64,000 nt of DNA from Betaproteobacteria bacterium (lineage in GTDB: Bacteria; Pseudomonadota; Gammaproteobacteria; Burkholderiales; Sulfuricellaceae), in contig JAJFTF010000051.1 of NCBI GenBank assembly GCA_021373185.1, positions 62,001 to 126,000 on the forward strand, given 5' to 3'. Positions 44,841-56,333 of this stretch are shown here, piece after piece. Within the stretch, counting starts at the first letter, position 1. Each line of letters opens with the position of its first letter. The notes under the pieces were generated by a model. It was not told the DNA's origin and made no database searches. It saw only the letters and a list, made by a program, of their open reading frames with translations. A program made the position numbers and the translations under genes.

Positions 44841-45443
44841 ATGTCAGTCGAAAAAATTTACGTCTTCAAGCTCTTCGAGCGCTTCTGGCACTGGTCGCAG
44901 GCCTCGCTGATCATCTTCATGCTGGTCACCGGCTTCGAAGTGCATGGCTCTTACCACCTCTTCGGCTTCGCAAAGGCGGTGGGCTACCACACCATCGCCG
45001 CCTGGACGCTGATCGGCCTGTGGATATTCGCCATTTTCTGGCATTTCACCACCGGCGAATGGAAACAATACATCCCGACCCTGGAAAAAGTCGAAGCGAT
45101 GATCAAGTACTACGCACTGGGCATGTTCACCCATGCGCCGCACCCGTTCCGGGCGACCCAGCTAAAGAAACATAACCCCCTGCAGCGTCTTGCCTACCTC
45201 GGCGTGATGCTGTTCATCGGGCCGCTGCTGTGGTTCTCGGGCTGGTTCTACCTGTTCTACAGCGAGTGGAACGCCTGGGGCGTGGACAAATACGTATCGC
45301 TGGAATGGGTGGCGCTGTTCCACACGGCGGGCGCTTTCTTCATGCTGATCTTCCTGATCGCCCACCTCTACCTGACCACCGCCGGCCATACCCCGACCTC
45401 GCACATCAAGGCGATGATCACCGGTTGGGAGGAAGTGGAATAA
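44841..45443 (+). CDS. Membrane cytochrome b (b561/NiFe-hydrogenase type), partner of octaheme cytochrome
   Basis: The start at 44841 (MSVEKIYVFKLFERFWHW) has GGAAAGGA 7 bases upstream. The 200-residue protein has four membrane segments with haem-ligand His candidates: RFWHWSQASLIIFML, YHTIAAWTLIGLWIFAIFWHFTTGEW, and LFHTAGAFFMLIFLIAHLYLTTAGHTP. This is the cytochrome_B561-like (PF01292) family that exchanges electrons between quinol and periplasmic c-type cytochromes. It lies 4 bases after the octaheme gene, so the two form a membrane-bound electron-transfer unit. Confidence 0.92.
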   Translation: MSVEKIYVFKLFERFWHWSQASLIIFMLVTGFEVHGSYHLFGFAKAVGYHTIAAWTLIGLWIFAIFWHFTTGEWKQYIPTLEKVEAMIKYYALGMFTHAPHPFRATQLKKHNPLQRLAYLGVMLFIGPLLWFSGWFYLFYSEWNAWGVDKYVSLEWVALFHTAGAFFMLIFLIAHLYLTTAGHTPTSHIKAMITGWEEVE

Positions 45444-45462
45444 GTCATCTGACTTCGTAAAC

Positions 45463-45495
45463 AAAAATGGCCGCTGATTTCAGCGGCCATTTTTT
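45463..45495. terminator. Terminator between cytochrome b gene and bluB
   Basis: ATGGCCGCTGA and TCAGCGGCCAT form an 11-bp stem, flanked by A-run and T-run, so it can end transcription from both sides. It lies 20 bases after the cytochrome b stop. Confidence 0.85.
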
Positions 45496-45577
45496 CGCCA
45501 TAAATTCGGATGTGCGCCTGTGTCAGATGCGTTCCAATCCCTGAAAATAACCTGGCATAACCGGTTGATATTTTGGT

Positions 45578-46360
45578 TCAATCCGAGCGACGACTAGTCG
45601 CTGGCTGGAGCGGATCATTGTTGGCAACGGCCTGCACGGCAGCCTGGTCACGCATCAACTGCCTGACCAGCGGCTGCTGGTCGTCGCACTGACCCCACTG
45701 GTCGAAATACACCAGATCTTCAATCGGCAAACGCGGCAACCATCCGGCAGCATCAAGCTCCGGCTTGGCAAAGAAATGGCTGACATAGCCGACGCAAAGA
45801 TAGGCAATCGGAGTGATGCCCTTGGGAATGTCCAGCGCCGCCTGCAAAGCGGCCTGGTTGAAAATACTGACCCAGCCCACGCCCAGCCCTTCGGCTCGCG
45901 CCGCCAGCCAGAGGTTCTGTACGGCACAGACGCTGCTGTAGAGGTCCATGGTTTTCATATGGGTGCGACCGACCACCACGGGGCCGGTGCGCTCGCGGTC
46001 GCAGGTTATGCAAATCCCCACAGGCGATTCGAGTATGCCTTCGAGCTTGAGCGATTTGTAAGTGGCGCGCTTGTCGCCTTCGAACATCTCTGCCGCCTCG
46101 GCATGGGCCTCGGCGAATGCGGCGTGCACCCGGCGCTTGACCTCGTCCGAGCGCACCACGAGAAAATTCCACGGCTGCATGAAACCGACAGAAGGTGCGT
46201 AGTGAGCGGCGGTGAGGATGCGGCTCAACACCTCGTCCGGTACGGCCTTGGGCAAGAACTGGCCGCGCACGTCGCGGCGCAAGAAGATCGCTTGATAGAC
46301 CGCCGCACGCGCTTCATCGGTAAAGGCGTGGATATCTTGACTGGCTTGTTCCGTATTCAT
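45578..46360 (-). CDS. bluB: 5,6-dimethylbenzimidazole synthase
   Basis: The 260-residue flavin-destroying nitroreductase-fold enzyme makes the lower ligand of vitamin B12 from FMNH2. Motifs are IFLRRDVRGQFLPKAVPDEVLSRIL, AAHYAPSVGFMQPWNF and the DLYSSVCAVQNLWLAARAEGLGVGWVSIF region with the family Asp/Ser. The RDVRGQF motif near the N-terminus separates BluB from general nitroreductases. A cobalamin riboswitch was looked for upstream and not seen. The C-terminus has an extra polar tail of about 25 residues. Confidence 0.92.
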   Translation of the reverse strand: MNTEQASQDIHAFTDEARAAVYQAIFLRRDVRGQFLPKAVPDEVLSRILTAAHYAPSVGFMQPWNFLVVRSDEVKRRVHAAFAEAHAEAAEMFEGDKRATYKSLKLEGILESPVGICITCDRERTGPVVVGRTHMKTMDLYSSVCAVQNLWLAARAEGLGVGWVSIFNQAALQAALDIPKGITPIAYLCVGYVSHFFAKPELDAAGWLPRLPIEDLVYFDQWGQCDDQQPLVRQLMRDQAAVQAVANNDPLQPATSRRSD

Positions 46361-46490
46361 GGTATTCCCCTTGCATGAAAAATGAATACCCGGCCTGGCC
46401 GGATGACTGCCTTAATGTCCGCAACCCACCAAACCGGATTTTTTGCTCATAACGCGCCGGCTAACCATTGTAACGGCGACATTCTGAGGA

Positions 46491-47912
46491 TTAATCCCGG
46501 CAAGTAGCCTGGTTTGGCACTTCTTTGATTATCGGGTGCTTGACGTACTGATCGAGTGTTTTCAACATATAACCCGGCTTCGTCATCTGGCGCGCCAATA
46601 TATGAGCGATATCGATTGCCTTGCCGGACATGAACTCAGCCAGAGCCGCACGATTTTTGGCAGCGCCGTTAGCCTCGGAAGGATCACCCTCCGCAGAAAG
46701 ATCGTAAAGCGCATAAGCCACAACCTTGCTCTGCGGCACGCCACGACCCTTTTCATACATTACCCCCAGGTTGGACTGCGCAATGGCAAAACCCTGTTCT
46801 GCCGCCTTGCGGTACCAGGCCGCTGCTTCCCTGAAGTCCTGCGATACGCCATGACCCCTGTCGTACATCACCCCCAGGTTGGACTGCGCACCGGCAAGCC
46901 CCTGCTCTGCGGCTTTGCGATACCACGTCAAAGCTTCCTTGTAGTCCTGCGGCACGCCATGACCCTTGTCATACAACACACCCAGGTTGAACTGCGCACC
47001 GGCATCCTTCTGTTTTGCCGCCTTGCGGTACCAGGCCGCCGCCTCTTTGTAGTTCTGCGGCACACCCAGACCCTTGTCGTACATCACGCCCAGATTGGAC
47101 TGCGCACCGGTAAGCCCCTGCTCTGCCGCTTTGCGATACCAGGCCACAGCTTCCTCGTAGTCCTGCGACACACCATAACCCTTGTCGTACATTACGCCCA
47201 AATTGAACCGCGCGCCGGCTTCTCCCTGTTCTGCCGCCTTGCGGTACCAGGCCAAGGCTTCTTCGTAGTCCTGCGGCACGCCACGGCCCTTGTCGTACAT
47301 CACGCCCAAGCTGAACTGCGCACCGGCATCTCCCTGTTCTGCCGCCTTGCGGTACCAGGCCACAGCTTCCTCTTGATCCTGCGGCACGCCATGGCCCTTG
47401 TCATACATCACCCCCAGGTTGAACTGCGCGCCGGTTTCTCCCTGTTCTGCCGCCTTGCGATACCAAGGCAAGGCTTTCTTGTAATCCTGCGGCACGCCAT
47501 GGCCCTTGTCGTACATCACCCCCAGATTGGACTGCGCACCGGCATCTCCCTGCTCTGCCGCCTTGCGAAACCAGGCCACGGCCTTCTTGTAATCCTGCGA
47601 CACGCCTTGTCCATTGAAATACATCAACCCCAGGTTGGATTGCGCAATGGCAAGCCCCTGTTCAGCCGCCTTGCGGCACCAGGCCGCAGCTTCCTTGTAG
47701 TCCTGCGGCACGCCCAGACCATTGCCGTACATCACGCCAAGGTTGTATTGCGCATCGGCATTTCCCTGGTCTGCCAATGGCATCCAATTGCGCACGGCGG
47801 TTGCGAAGTCGCCCTTATTGGCAGCCTCCATCCCTTCGTCAAACCCGGCAAAGCACATGCTGGAAACAAACAAGCCAGCTAGCAGCGTAGCCAGAATTAC
47901 CCTTAATCTCAT
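46491..47912 (-). CDS. Secreted Sel1-like repeat protein
   Basis: The 473-residue protein has a signal peptide (to about residue 22). Ten tandem 36-residue Sel1 repeats follow with consensus AxAWYRKAAEQGxAxAQxNLGVMYDKGxGVPQDYxE. An eleventh, degenerate unit (YALYDLSAEGD) and a C-terminal tail complete it. Sel1 repeats form alpha-helical solenoids for protein-protein binding. Neighbouring repeats are very similar at the DNA level, so copy number could change by recombination. Location is probably periplasmic. A partner is not evident from neighbours. Confidence 0.9.
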   Translation of the reverse strand: MRLRVILATLLAGLFVSSMCFAGFDEGMEAANKGDFATAVRNWMPLADQGNADAQYNLGVMYGNGLGVPQDYKEAAAWCRKAAEQGLAIAQSNLGLMYFNGQGVSQDYKKAVAWFRKAAEQGDAGAQSNLGVMYDKGHGVPQDYKKALPWYRKAAEQGETGAQFNLGVMYDKGHGVPQDQEEAVAWYRKAAEQGDAGAQFSLGVMYDKGRGVPQDYEEALAWYRKAAEQGEAGARFNLGVMYDKGYGVSQDYEEAVAWYRKAAEQGLTGAQSNLGVMYDKGLGVPQNYKEAAAWYRKAAKQKDAGAQFNLGVLYDKGHGVPQDYKEALTWYRKAAEQGLAGAQSNLGVMYDRGHGVSQDFREAAAWYRKAAEQGFAIAQSNLGVMYEKGRGVPQSKVVAYALYDLSAEGDPSEANGAAKNRAALAEFMSGKAIDIAHILARQMTKPGYMLKTLDQYVKHPIIKEVPNQATCRD

Positions 47913-48062
47913 TTCATCTCCTATTGAACAAGCATGATTCCATATTAAAAATGTAAGGCGGCGGAGCGTGGCATTTGCTTCTGGCTCCTCCCATCCATCG
48001 ATTTTACCCCACGACCATCACAACCCGGCCCCGCCTATCGGGCCATCGAAATAAATCCCTGA

Positions 48063-48911
48063 TTACTTCCCCGACCTTGCCGCTACATCGCGCAGGAAGG
48101 GAAGATATTGCGACCAGCCGGAGATCGGTCCGACATGGGAGAACACCACGATGCCGTGTTTGTCGAGCACGTAGGTCGAAGGGAAAGCGACGGCCATGGT
48201 TCGATCGGGAATGGTCTTGCCGTTGGCGAGGGAAAGCTGGTCGGAACTCATATCCTTGACGCCAGAATCGTACAGGGGCAAGGCCAGGCGTTGTTGCTGC
48301 GCCCATTTGCTCGCCGTGGCGAAATCCTCGCGCATCTGCAGAAGCACGAATTGCAGGTCGGAGGAGGCACTCAGCTCCTGGTGCAGCTTCTGTAATTCCG
48401 GCATCTCATGGCGGCACGGGGTACACCAGGAACCCCAAAAATGAACCACCACCACCTTGCCGCGCAAATCGGAAAGCTTCATGGCCTTGCCGGCAGGACT
48501 CCTGATGGCGAGATCGTAGAAACGGTTGCCGCGCTCCTTGCCGGTATAAGCCTTGGCAGCAGCGGCGCGGCTCTGGTAGGGGCCCCACAATGTCGGCCAG
48601 GTCTTGCTGTCGAAAACCACCCGGTTGTCCACGGCATAGGGCACGCAAGGCTGCTCACTGGCTTGCTGGCAGGCCAGCGTGGCCGCTTCCAGCGCCGCAT
48701 CGGCAGTCGTTTCGTCGCCCTTCCATGCCCATGCGCCGCCCGGCGCGATGGCGAAGGCCCGGTGCATGCCGGCAGACAGAAATTCCCTGTAGCCTTCCCT
48801 GCCGTGCTTATCGATATGCGGCACAGCCTCGACGTCGCCGGGCTTGGCCGCCAGCGCGGGTGCGCCACAAATCAGCGCCGCAACGGCCAGGATCATCGTG
48901 CAAACCTTCAT
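48063..48911 (-). CDS. TlpA-like thioredoxin-fold protein with extra N-terminal domain
   Basis: ATG at 48911 with GGTGG five bases upstream is preferred; GTG at 48920 would add three residues. The about 282-residue protein has a signal peptide (ending ALAA). A region of about 110 residues follows with paired Cys (ACQQASEQPC) and GGAWAWKGDETTADAALEAATLAC, like the short domain found in stress-related secreted proteins. Then comes a TlpA/ResA thioredoxin domain with WGSWCTPCRHEMPELQKLHQEL. It should reduce or transfer disulfides in the periplasm. It lies 13 bases after the YjbQ gene on the same strand. Confidence 0.85.
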   Translation of the reverse strand: MKVCTMILAVAALICGAPALAAKPGDVEAVPHIDKHGREGYREFLSAGMHRAFAIAPGGAWAWKGDETTADAALEAATLACQQASEQPCVPYAVDNRVVFDSKTWPTLWGPYQSRAAAAKAYTGKERGNRFYDLAIRSPAGKAMKLSDLRGKVVVVHFWGSWCTPCRHEMPELQKLHQELSASSDLQFVLLQMREDFATASKWAQQQRLALPLYDSGVKDMSSDQLSLANGKTIPDRTMAVAFPSTYVLDKHGIVVFSHVGPISGWSQYLPFLRDVAARSGK

Positions 48912-48924
48912 TGCAGCCACCGGC

Positions 48925-49344
48925 TTATTCTCCGATCAAATGCAACATGACATGGCGTTGTTGCGACTCGTAGCGATGCTCATAAACAAAAACACCCTGC
49001 CAGGTGCCCAGCGCCGGCACGCCGTCGGCGACGGGAATGGCGAGATGGATCTGGGTCAGCGCCGTGCGCGCATGGGCGGCCATATCGTCCGCCCCCTCCT
49101 GGCGATGATGGAAAATCGGATCGCCATCCGGCACCAGCCGCGCAAAGAATCGCTCCAGGTCGGCCTGCACGGTCGGATCGGCGTTTTCCTGAATCAGCAG
49201 ACTGGCGGAAGTGTGCCGCATGAACACGGTCAGCATGCCCGAACGGATGCCGCTCGAACGTACCCACTGGCGAATTTCCTGGGTTATCTCACGCATCCCC
49301 CTGCCGGAGGTGGAAACTGAAATCTGGTGATGTATCTGACGCAT
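48925..49344 (-). CDS. YjbQ/UPF0047 family protein
   Basis: The 139-residue protein has FMRHTSASLLIQENADPTVQADLERF, EGADDMAAHARTALTQIHLAIPVADG and LGTWQGVFVYEHR, the pattern of YjbQ (UPF0047). Family members show weak thiamine-phosphate synthase activity in vitro; the cellular role is unsettled. The conserved His residues (RHTSAS, AAHAR, YEHR) are all present. Confidence 0.92.
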   Translation of the reverse strand: MRQIHHQISVSTSGRGMREITQEIRQWVRSSGIRSGMLTVFMRHTSASLLIQENADPTVQADLERFFARLVPDGDPIFHHRQEGADDMAAHARTALTQIHLAIPVADGVPALGTWQGVFVYEHRYESQQRHVMLHLIGE

Positions 49345-49357
49345 GGGCTATCCACAA

Positions 49358-49396
49358 TAAAAAAACCGGCAAGGATGCATTTTACATCCCTGCCGG
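49358..49396 (-). terminator. Rho-independent terminator of clpB
   Basis: On the minus strand, GCCGGCAGGGATG pairs with CATCCTTGCCGG across a short A/T loop, followed by TTTTTTT. It begins 23 bases after the clpB stop. Confidence 0.9.
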
Positions 49397-49418
49397 CAGA
49401 TCAGGCCAATCCGTCTTC

Positions 49419-52001
<2,583 letters not shown>

Positions 52002-52030
52002 AACCCCTTTGAAATAATTGGTTATGGCCT

Positions 52031-52058
52031 AGATTGGGGGAATCACTGCAATTTCAAG
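52031..52058 (-). promoter_or_regulatory. Heat-shock (sigma32) promoter of clpB
   Basis: On the minus strand, CTTGAAA (52058-52052) is followed after 13 bases by CCCAATCT (52038-52031), seven of eight matches to the RpoH -10 consensus CCCCATNT. It stands 30 bases upstream of the clpB start. An 8-bp inverted repeat AGCCCCCT/AGGGGGCT lies just upstream (52060-52086). Confidence 0.7.
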
Positions 52059-52133
52059 TAGCCCCCTCAAAGTGGCACAGGGGGCTTCTTTACGCTAAAC
52101 TCGAACTTGAAAAAAACGACCCCTGCTTCAATT

Positions 52134-52913
52134 ATGGTTCATCTTGCAAAAAACGTTTTCCTGGCCGCTCTGCTATGGGCGACAGCCGTTTTCTGCCCGC
52201 CCCTTTTTGCTGCCACGCCTGACCTGCAACTCCCCGGTGGTGCCGTTGTCGAGTTGCGCGCCTTCCCTGCCGCAGGCGATACGCTCCTGCTGTGGCTGGC
52301 ATGCGACGAAGGGCACGGCAAATGGGAGCCGAAAGCCGCGCAAGCCTTGGCGGCCAGCGGCATCGAAGTATGGTTGTCCGACCTGCTGGGAGCCTATTTC
52401 CTGCCGCTGGCCTCGAGCAGCATCAAGCAGATTTCCGGCGCGGAAGTCGCCGCGTTGATCGAGCATGTCCGCGTCCAATCCGGCAAGAAAAAAATTTACC
52501 TGGTCGCCGCCGGGCCGGCCTCCTTGCTCGTCCTGCGCGGCGCGCTCGAATGGCAATGGGCGCACCCCGGCAATCCGGCGCTGGCCGGCGGCATTCTGCT
52601 CTACCCCGAACTGTATGCCGTCACCCCCGCCCCCGGCATGGAAGCGATGTACGACCCCGAAGTCGGCAGAAACCCGTTGCCGCTGTTCATCTACCATAGC
52701 CAGCGCTCGCCGGGGCGCTGGTGGCTGGAACATCTCAAGGTGGAATTAAGAAAGAACGGCCAGCGCGTGGACAGCCTGGTGCTGCCCGGCATCCGTGGTT
52801 TCTTCTACAGCCGACTGGACGCCACCCCGGAAGAAAACGCCATGGCGGAACGCCTGCCGGAACTGTTGCAGGATGCGCTTAAACATTTGCAATCGACAGG
52901 GAACAAACCATGA
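52134..52913 (+). CDS. Secreted alpha/beta-hydrolase-like protein of unknown function
   Basis: ATG at 52134 (MVHLAKNVFLAALLWATAVFCPPLFAA) gives a clean signal peptide; a TTG at 52107 is possible but has no ribosome site. The about 259-residue protein looks like an alpha/beta-hydrolase fold: DTLLLWLACDEGHGKWEPKAAQALAASGIEVWLSDLLGAYF, then IYLVAAGPASLLVLRGALEW, then a late VDSLVLPGIRGFFYSR. The nucleophile elbow GxSxG reads AAGPAS, so the catalytic Ser is missing or displaced. It overlaps the thioredoxin-like gene by 4 bases. The role is unknown. Confidence 0.7.
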   Translation: MVHLAKNVFLAALLWATAVFCPPLFAATPDLQLPGGAVVELRAFPAAGDTLLLWLACDEGHGKWEPKAAQALAASGIEVWLSDLLGAYFLPLASSSIKQISGAEVAALIEHVRVQSGKKKIYLVAAGPASLLVLRGALEWQWAHPGNPALAGGILLYPELYAVTPAPGMEAMYDPEVGRNPLPLFIYHSQRSPGRWWLEHLKVELRKNGQRVDSLVLPGIRGFFYSRLDATPEENAMAERLPELLQDALKHLQSTGNKP

Positions 52914-53413
52914 AAAAGCTCTTGTTGGGACTGTTATGCCTGCTTCTGGGCATGGGGCAGGCATTCTCCGGGGAATTGAAACCCTATGCCGGAGCCGCCA
53001 CCCCCGCCCTCCAGCTCAAGGATCTGAATGGCAAGACACACGACCTCAAGGATTATCGCGGCAAGGTGGTGATGGTGCAGTTCTGGGCCAGCTACTGCCC
53101 GCCCTGCATCAAGGAAATGCCCTCGATGGTGCGGCTGGAACAAAAACTCAAGGGCAAGCCTTTTGTGATTCTCGCCGTCAACATGGGCGAAACGGACAAG
53201 GAAGTGAAGGATTTCCTCGCCAAGGTAAAAACCGATTTCACCATCCTCATGGACAATGACGGCAAGGCGCTGGCCGACTGGAAAGTTTTCGTCGCCCCGT
53301 CCACGTTCCTGGTCGATGCCAAAGGCGTGATCCGCTACACCCTGCAAGGCGGCGCCGAATGGGACGCGCCCGAATACGTGGCGAAAATAACGGCTTTGAT
53401 CAACACGAAATGA
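52910..53413 (+). CDS. TlpA-family thioredoxin-like protein
   Basis: The 167-residue protein has a signal peptide (LLLGLLCLLLGMGQAFSG). The thioredoxin fold has its active site at Cys63-Pro-Pro-Cys66 in WASYCPPCIKEMPSM. The rest follows the TlpA/AhpC-TSA pattern: ILAVNMGETDKEVKDFLAK, FTILMDNDGKALADWKVFVAPSTFLVDAKGVI. It should be a periplasmic disulfide reductase. It overlaps both neighbours by 4 bases (ATGA), sitting in a chain of four coupled genes ending at the ModE-like gene. Confidence 0.9.
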   Translation: MKKLLLGLLCLLLGMGQAFSGELKPYAGAATPALQLKDLNGKTHDLKDYRGKVVMVQFWASYCPPCIKEMPSMVRLEQKLKGKPFVILAVNMGETDKEVKDFLAKVKTDFTILMDNDGKALADWKVFVAPSTFLVDAKGVIRYTLQGGAEWDAPEYVAKITALINTK

Positions 53414-54279
53414 CCTTCACCGCTCCCGCACTCACTGAAGTCATCGAAAAAAATGTCCTGGCCGCACTGTCCGAGGACATCGGCAGTGGCGACCTGACCG
53501 CGCAACTGATTCCACCCGCGCAGGCCGCACACGCCACGGTCATCAGCCGCGATGCCGCCGTGCTATGCGGCACGGCCTGGTTCGATGCCTGCTTCCACCA
53601 GATGGATAAGGGCATCGCCATCCATTGGTTCGCTCACGACGGCGAAGCGGTTGCCGCCGGGCAGAAGCTCGCCGAAATCAGCGGCAACGCGCGCGCCATG
53701 TTGAGCGCCGAGCGCCCGGCACTGAATTTCCTGCAAACCCTGTCCGCCATCGCCACCGCCACGCAGCAGTATGTCGATGCCATCGAGGGCACCAAAACCA
53801 GAATCATGGATACCCGCAAAACCCTGCCGGGCCTGCGCTTGGCGCAGAAATATGCGACCACCTGCGGCAACGGCAAGAACCAGCGCATCGGGCTGTACGA
53901 CGGTATTCTGATCAAGGAAAACCACATCCTGGCGGCGGGCGGCATCCCCCAAGCGCTGGCGCAGGCTCAACGAATCGCACCGCCCGGCGCGTCGATCCAG
54001 GTCGAAGTGGAAAGCCTGAACGAACTGGAACAAGCGTTGAAGGCCGGCGCGAAATTGATCCTGCTGGACAACTTCAGCCTGGAGCAAATGCGCGAGGCGG
54101 TCAAAATCGCCGGCGAGCGCGCCGAACTCGAAGCCTCCGGCGGCATCACGCTGGCAACCGTGCGCGCCGTGGCCGAGACCGGCGTACAGCGCATCTCCGT
54201 CGGCAGTCTGACCAAGGACGTCAAGGCCGTGGATTTGTCGATGCGCTTCGAATCCCGACCCGAAGATCGCCGCGCATGA
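53410..54279 (+). CDS. nadC: Quinolinate phosphoribosyltransferase (nicotinate-nucleotide pyrophosphorylase)
   Basis: The start at 53410 (MTFTAPALTEVIEKNVLAALSEDIGSGDLTAQLIP) overlaps the preceding stop as ATGA. The 289-residue enzyme makes nicotinate mononucleotide in NAD biosynthesis. Motifs are ERPALNFLQTLSAIAT, IMDTRKTLPGLRLAQKYATTCGNGKNQRIGLYDGILIKENHI, VEVESLNELEQAL, LILLDNFS and ASGGITLATVRAVAETGVQRISVGSLT. The length is normal. NadA and NadB are not adjacent. Confidence 0.97.
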   Translation: MTFTAPALTEVIEKNVLAALSEDIGSGDLTAQLIPPAQAAHATVISRDAAVLCGTAWFDACFHQMDKGIAIHWFAHDGEAVAAGQKLAEISGNARAMLSAERPALNFLQTLSAIATATQQYVDAIEGTKTRIMDTRKTLPGLRLAQKYATTCGNGKNQRIGLYDGILIKENHILAAGGIPQALAQAQRIAPPGASIQVEVESLNELEQALKAGAKLILLDNFSLEQMREAVKIAGERAELEASGGITLATVRAVAETGVQRISVGSLTKDVKAVDLSMRFESRPEDRRA

Positions 54280-54641
54280 TCGCGCTAAAGACCACATTCC
54301 GCATCCTGATCGGCCCTGCCATCGCCATTGGGCCGGGCAAGGCCGACCTGCTGGAAGGGATCGGTCGCACCGGTTCGATCTCCGCCGCCGCACGCGCCAT
54401 GAACATGTCTTATCGGCGCGCATGGCTGCTGGTAGACACCATGAACCGCTGTTTCAAACAACCCCTGGTAGCCGCCCAAACCGGCGGCAAAGGCGGCGGC
54501 GGCGCACAAATCACCGATCTTGGCCGAGAAATCCTGCATCACTACCGGGAGATGGAACGCAAGACCCTATCCGCCACGGGAGAAGATATGGCCGCGATTC
54601 GCAGCCATCTCACCGACACCCCGCCCGAAAATCCTCATTGA
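54276..54641 (+). CDS. ModE-type DNA-binding regulator, HTH domain only
   Basis: The start ATG at 54276 overlaps the nadC stop as ATGA. The 121-residue protein is the winged-helix part of ModE: GPAIAIGPGKADLLEGIGRTGSISAAARAMNMSYRRAWLLVDTMN and GKGGGGAQITDLGREILHHYREME. The C-terminal molybdate-binding (TOBE/MOP) domains of E. coli ModE are absent, so molybdate sensing may be indirect or done by another protein. It stands just upstream of modABC, which carries ModE-like sites in its promoter region. Short ModE proteins of this sort are known in betaproteobacteria. Confidence 0.88.
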   Translation: MIALKTTFRILIGPAIAIGPGKADLLEGIGRTGSISAAARAMNMSYRRAWLLVDTMNRCFKQPLVAAQTGGKGGGGAQITDLGREILHHYREMERKTLSATGEDMAAIRSHLTDTPPENPH

Positions 54642-54675
54642 CTCGCCCCCTTTTTCCGCACAGAATCGGTGCGGT

Positions 54676-54683
54676 CGTTATAT
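54676..54683 (+). promoter_or_regulatory. ModE half-site-like sequence upstream of modA
   Basis: CGTTATAT at 54676-54683 equals the left half of the ModE consensus. It lies 35 bases after the modE-like gene and about 200 bases before modA. No matching right half is clear, so this is a weak candidate. Confidence 0.3.
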
Positions 54684-54709
54684 CCAGCGAAACATTCCGG
54701 TGCATTTGA

Positions 54710-55633
<924 letters not shown>

Positions 55634-55652
55634 CCGCTCTACGACAACCGCC

Positions 55653-56333
55653 ATGCTGACCGATTCCGACTATTCCGCCATCCGCCTGACACTGGAGCTG
55701 GCTGGCCTGACCACCGCGCTGCTGCTGGTGATTGGCACGCCCATCGCATGGTGGCTGGCGCGCACCCGCTGCTGGTGGAAGGCGCCGGTAAGCGCGGTGG
55801 TGACGCTGCCGCTGGTGTTGCCGCCAACGGTGCTGGGCTTTTACCTGCTGGTGGCGATGGGGCCGAACGGCTTTCTGGGGCAATTTAGCCATGCACTCGG
55901 ATTGGGCAATCTGCCTTTCACCTTTCCCGGACTGGTATTTGCCTCGGTGCTCTATTCCATGCCTTTCGTGGTGCAGCCGCTACAGAACGCCTTCAACGCC
56001 ATCGGCGACCGCCCGCTGGAAGTGGCCGCGACCCTGCGCGCTTCGCCGCTGGATACGTTTTTCTCGGTGGTGGTGCCGTTGGCGCGACCGGGCTTCATCA
56101 CCGCCGCCATTCTGAGCTTCGCCCATACGGTGGGCGAGTTCGGGGTGGTGCTGATGATCGGCGGCAATATCGAGGGCAAGACGCGCGTGGTCTCGGTACA
56201 AATCTACAACCACGTCGAGGCGATGGAATATGCCGAAGCCCACTGGCTGGCGGGGGGCATGTTGGCATTCTCGTTCCTGGTGCTTCTGGCCGTGAATTTC
56301 TTCAACCCGCAAGGCAAACGGGTCTCACCATAA
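55653..56333 (+). CDS. modB: Molybdate ABC transporter permease
   Basis: The 226-residue inner-membrane permease has about five to six membrane segments. Visible family marks are [25 protein letters not shown] near the start and [19 protein letters not shown]. The coupling loop is [54 protein letters not shown]. It forms the channel with ModC. TAATG overlap with modC indicates coupling. Confidence 0.95.
   Translation: MLTDSDYSAIRLTLELAGLTTALLLVIGTPIAWWLARTRCWWKAPVSAVVTLPLVLPPTVLGFYLLVAMGPNGFLGQFSHALGLGNLPFTFPGLVFASVLYSMPFVVQPLQNAFNAIGDRPLEVAATLRASPLDTFFSVVVPLARPGFITAAILSFAHTVGEFGVVLMIGGNIEGKTRVVSVQIYNHVEAMEYAEAHWLAGGMLAFSFLVLLAVNFFNPQGKRVSP

Noticed and set aside
46361..46490. Cobalamin riboswitch before bluB
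   Set aside because: No B12-box-like motif or the conserved core was found in the 130 bases upstream on the minus strand; only a GGCCAGGCC palindrome is seen.
46536..47882. 448-codon open frame antisense to the Sel1 repeat gene
   Set aside because: It only mirrors the repeats; the opposite strand has signal peptide and clear Sel1 units.
46491..47912. CRISPR-like regular repeats
   Set aside because: The 108-base periodicity is protein-coding Sel1 repeats with no unique spacers.
53625..54275. Long upstream extension of the ModE-like frame inside nadC
   Set aside because: nadC in the other frame is certain; the ATG at 54276 overlapping the nadC stop gives the normal ModE N-terminus.
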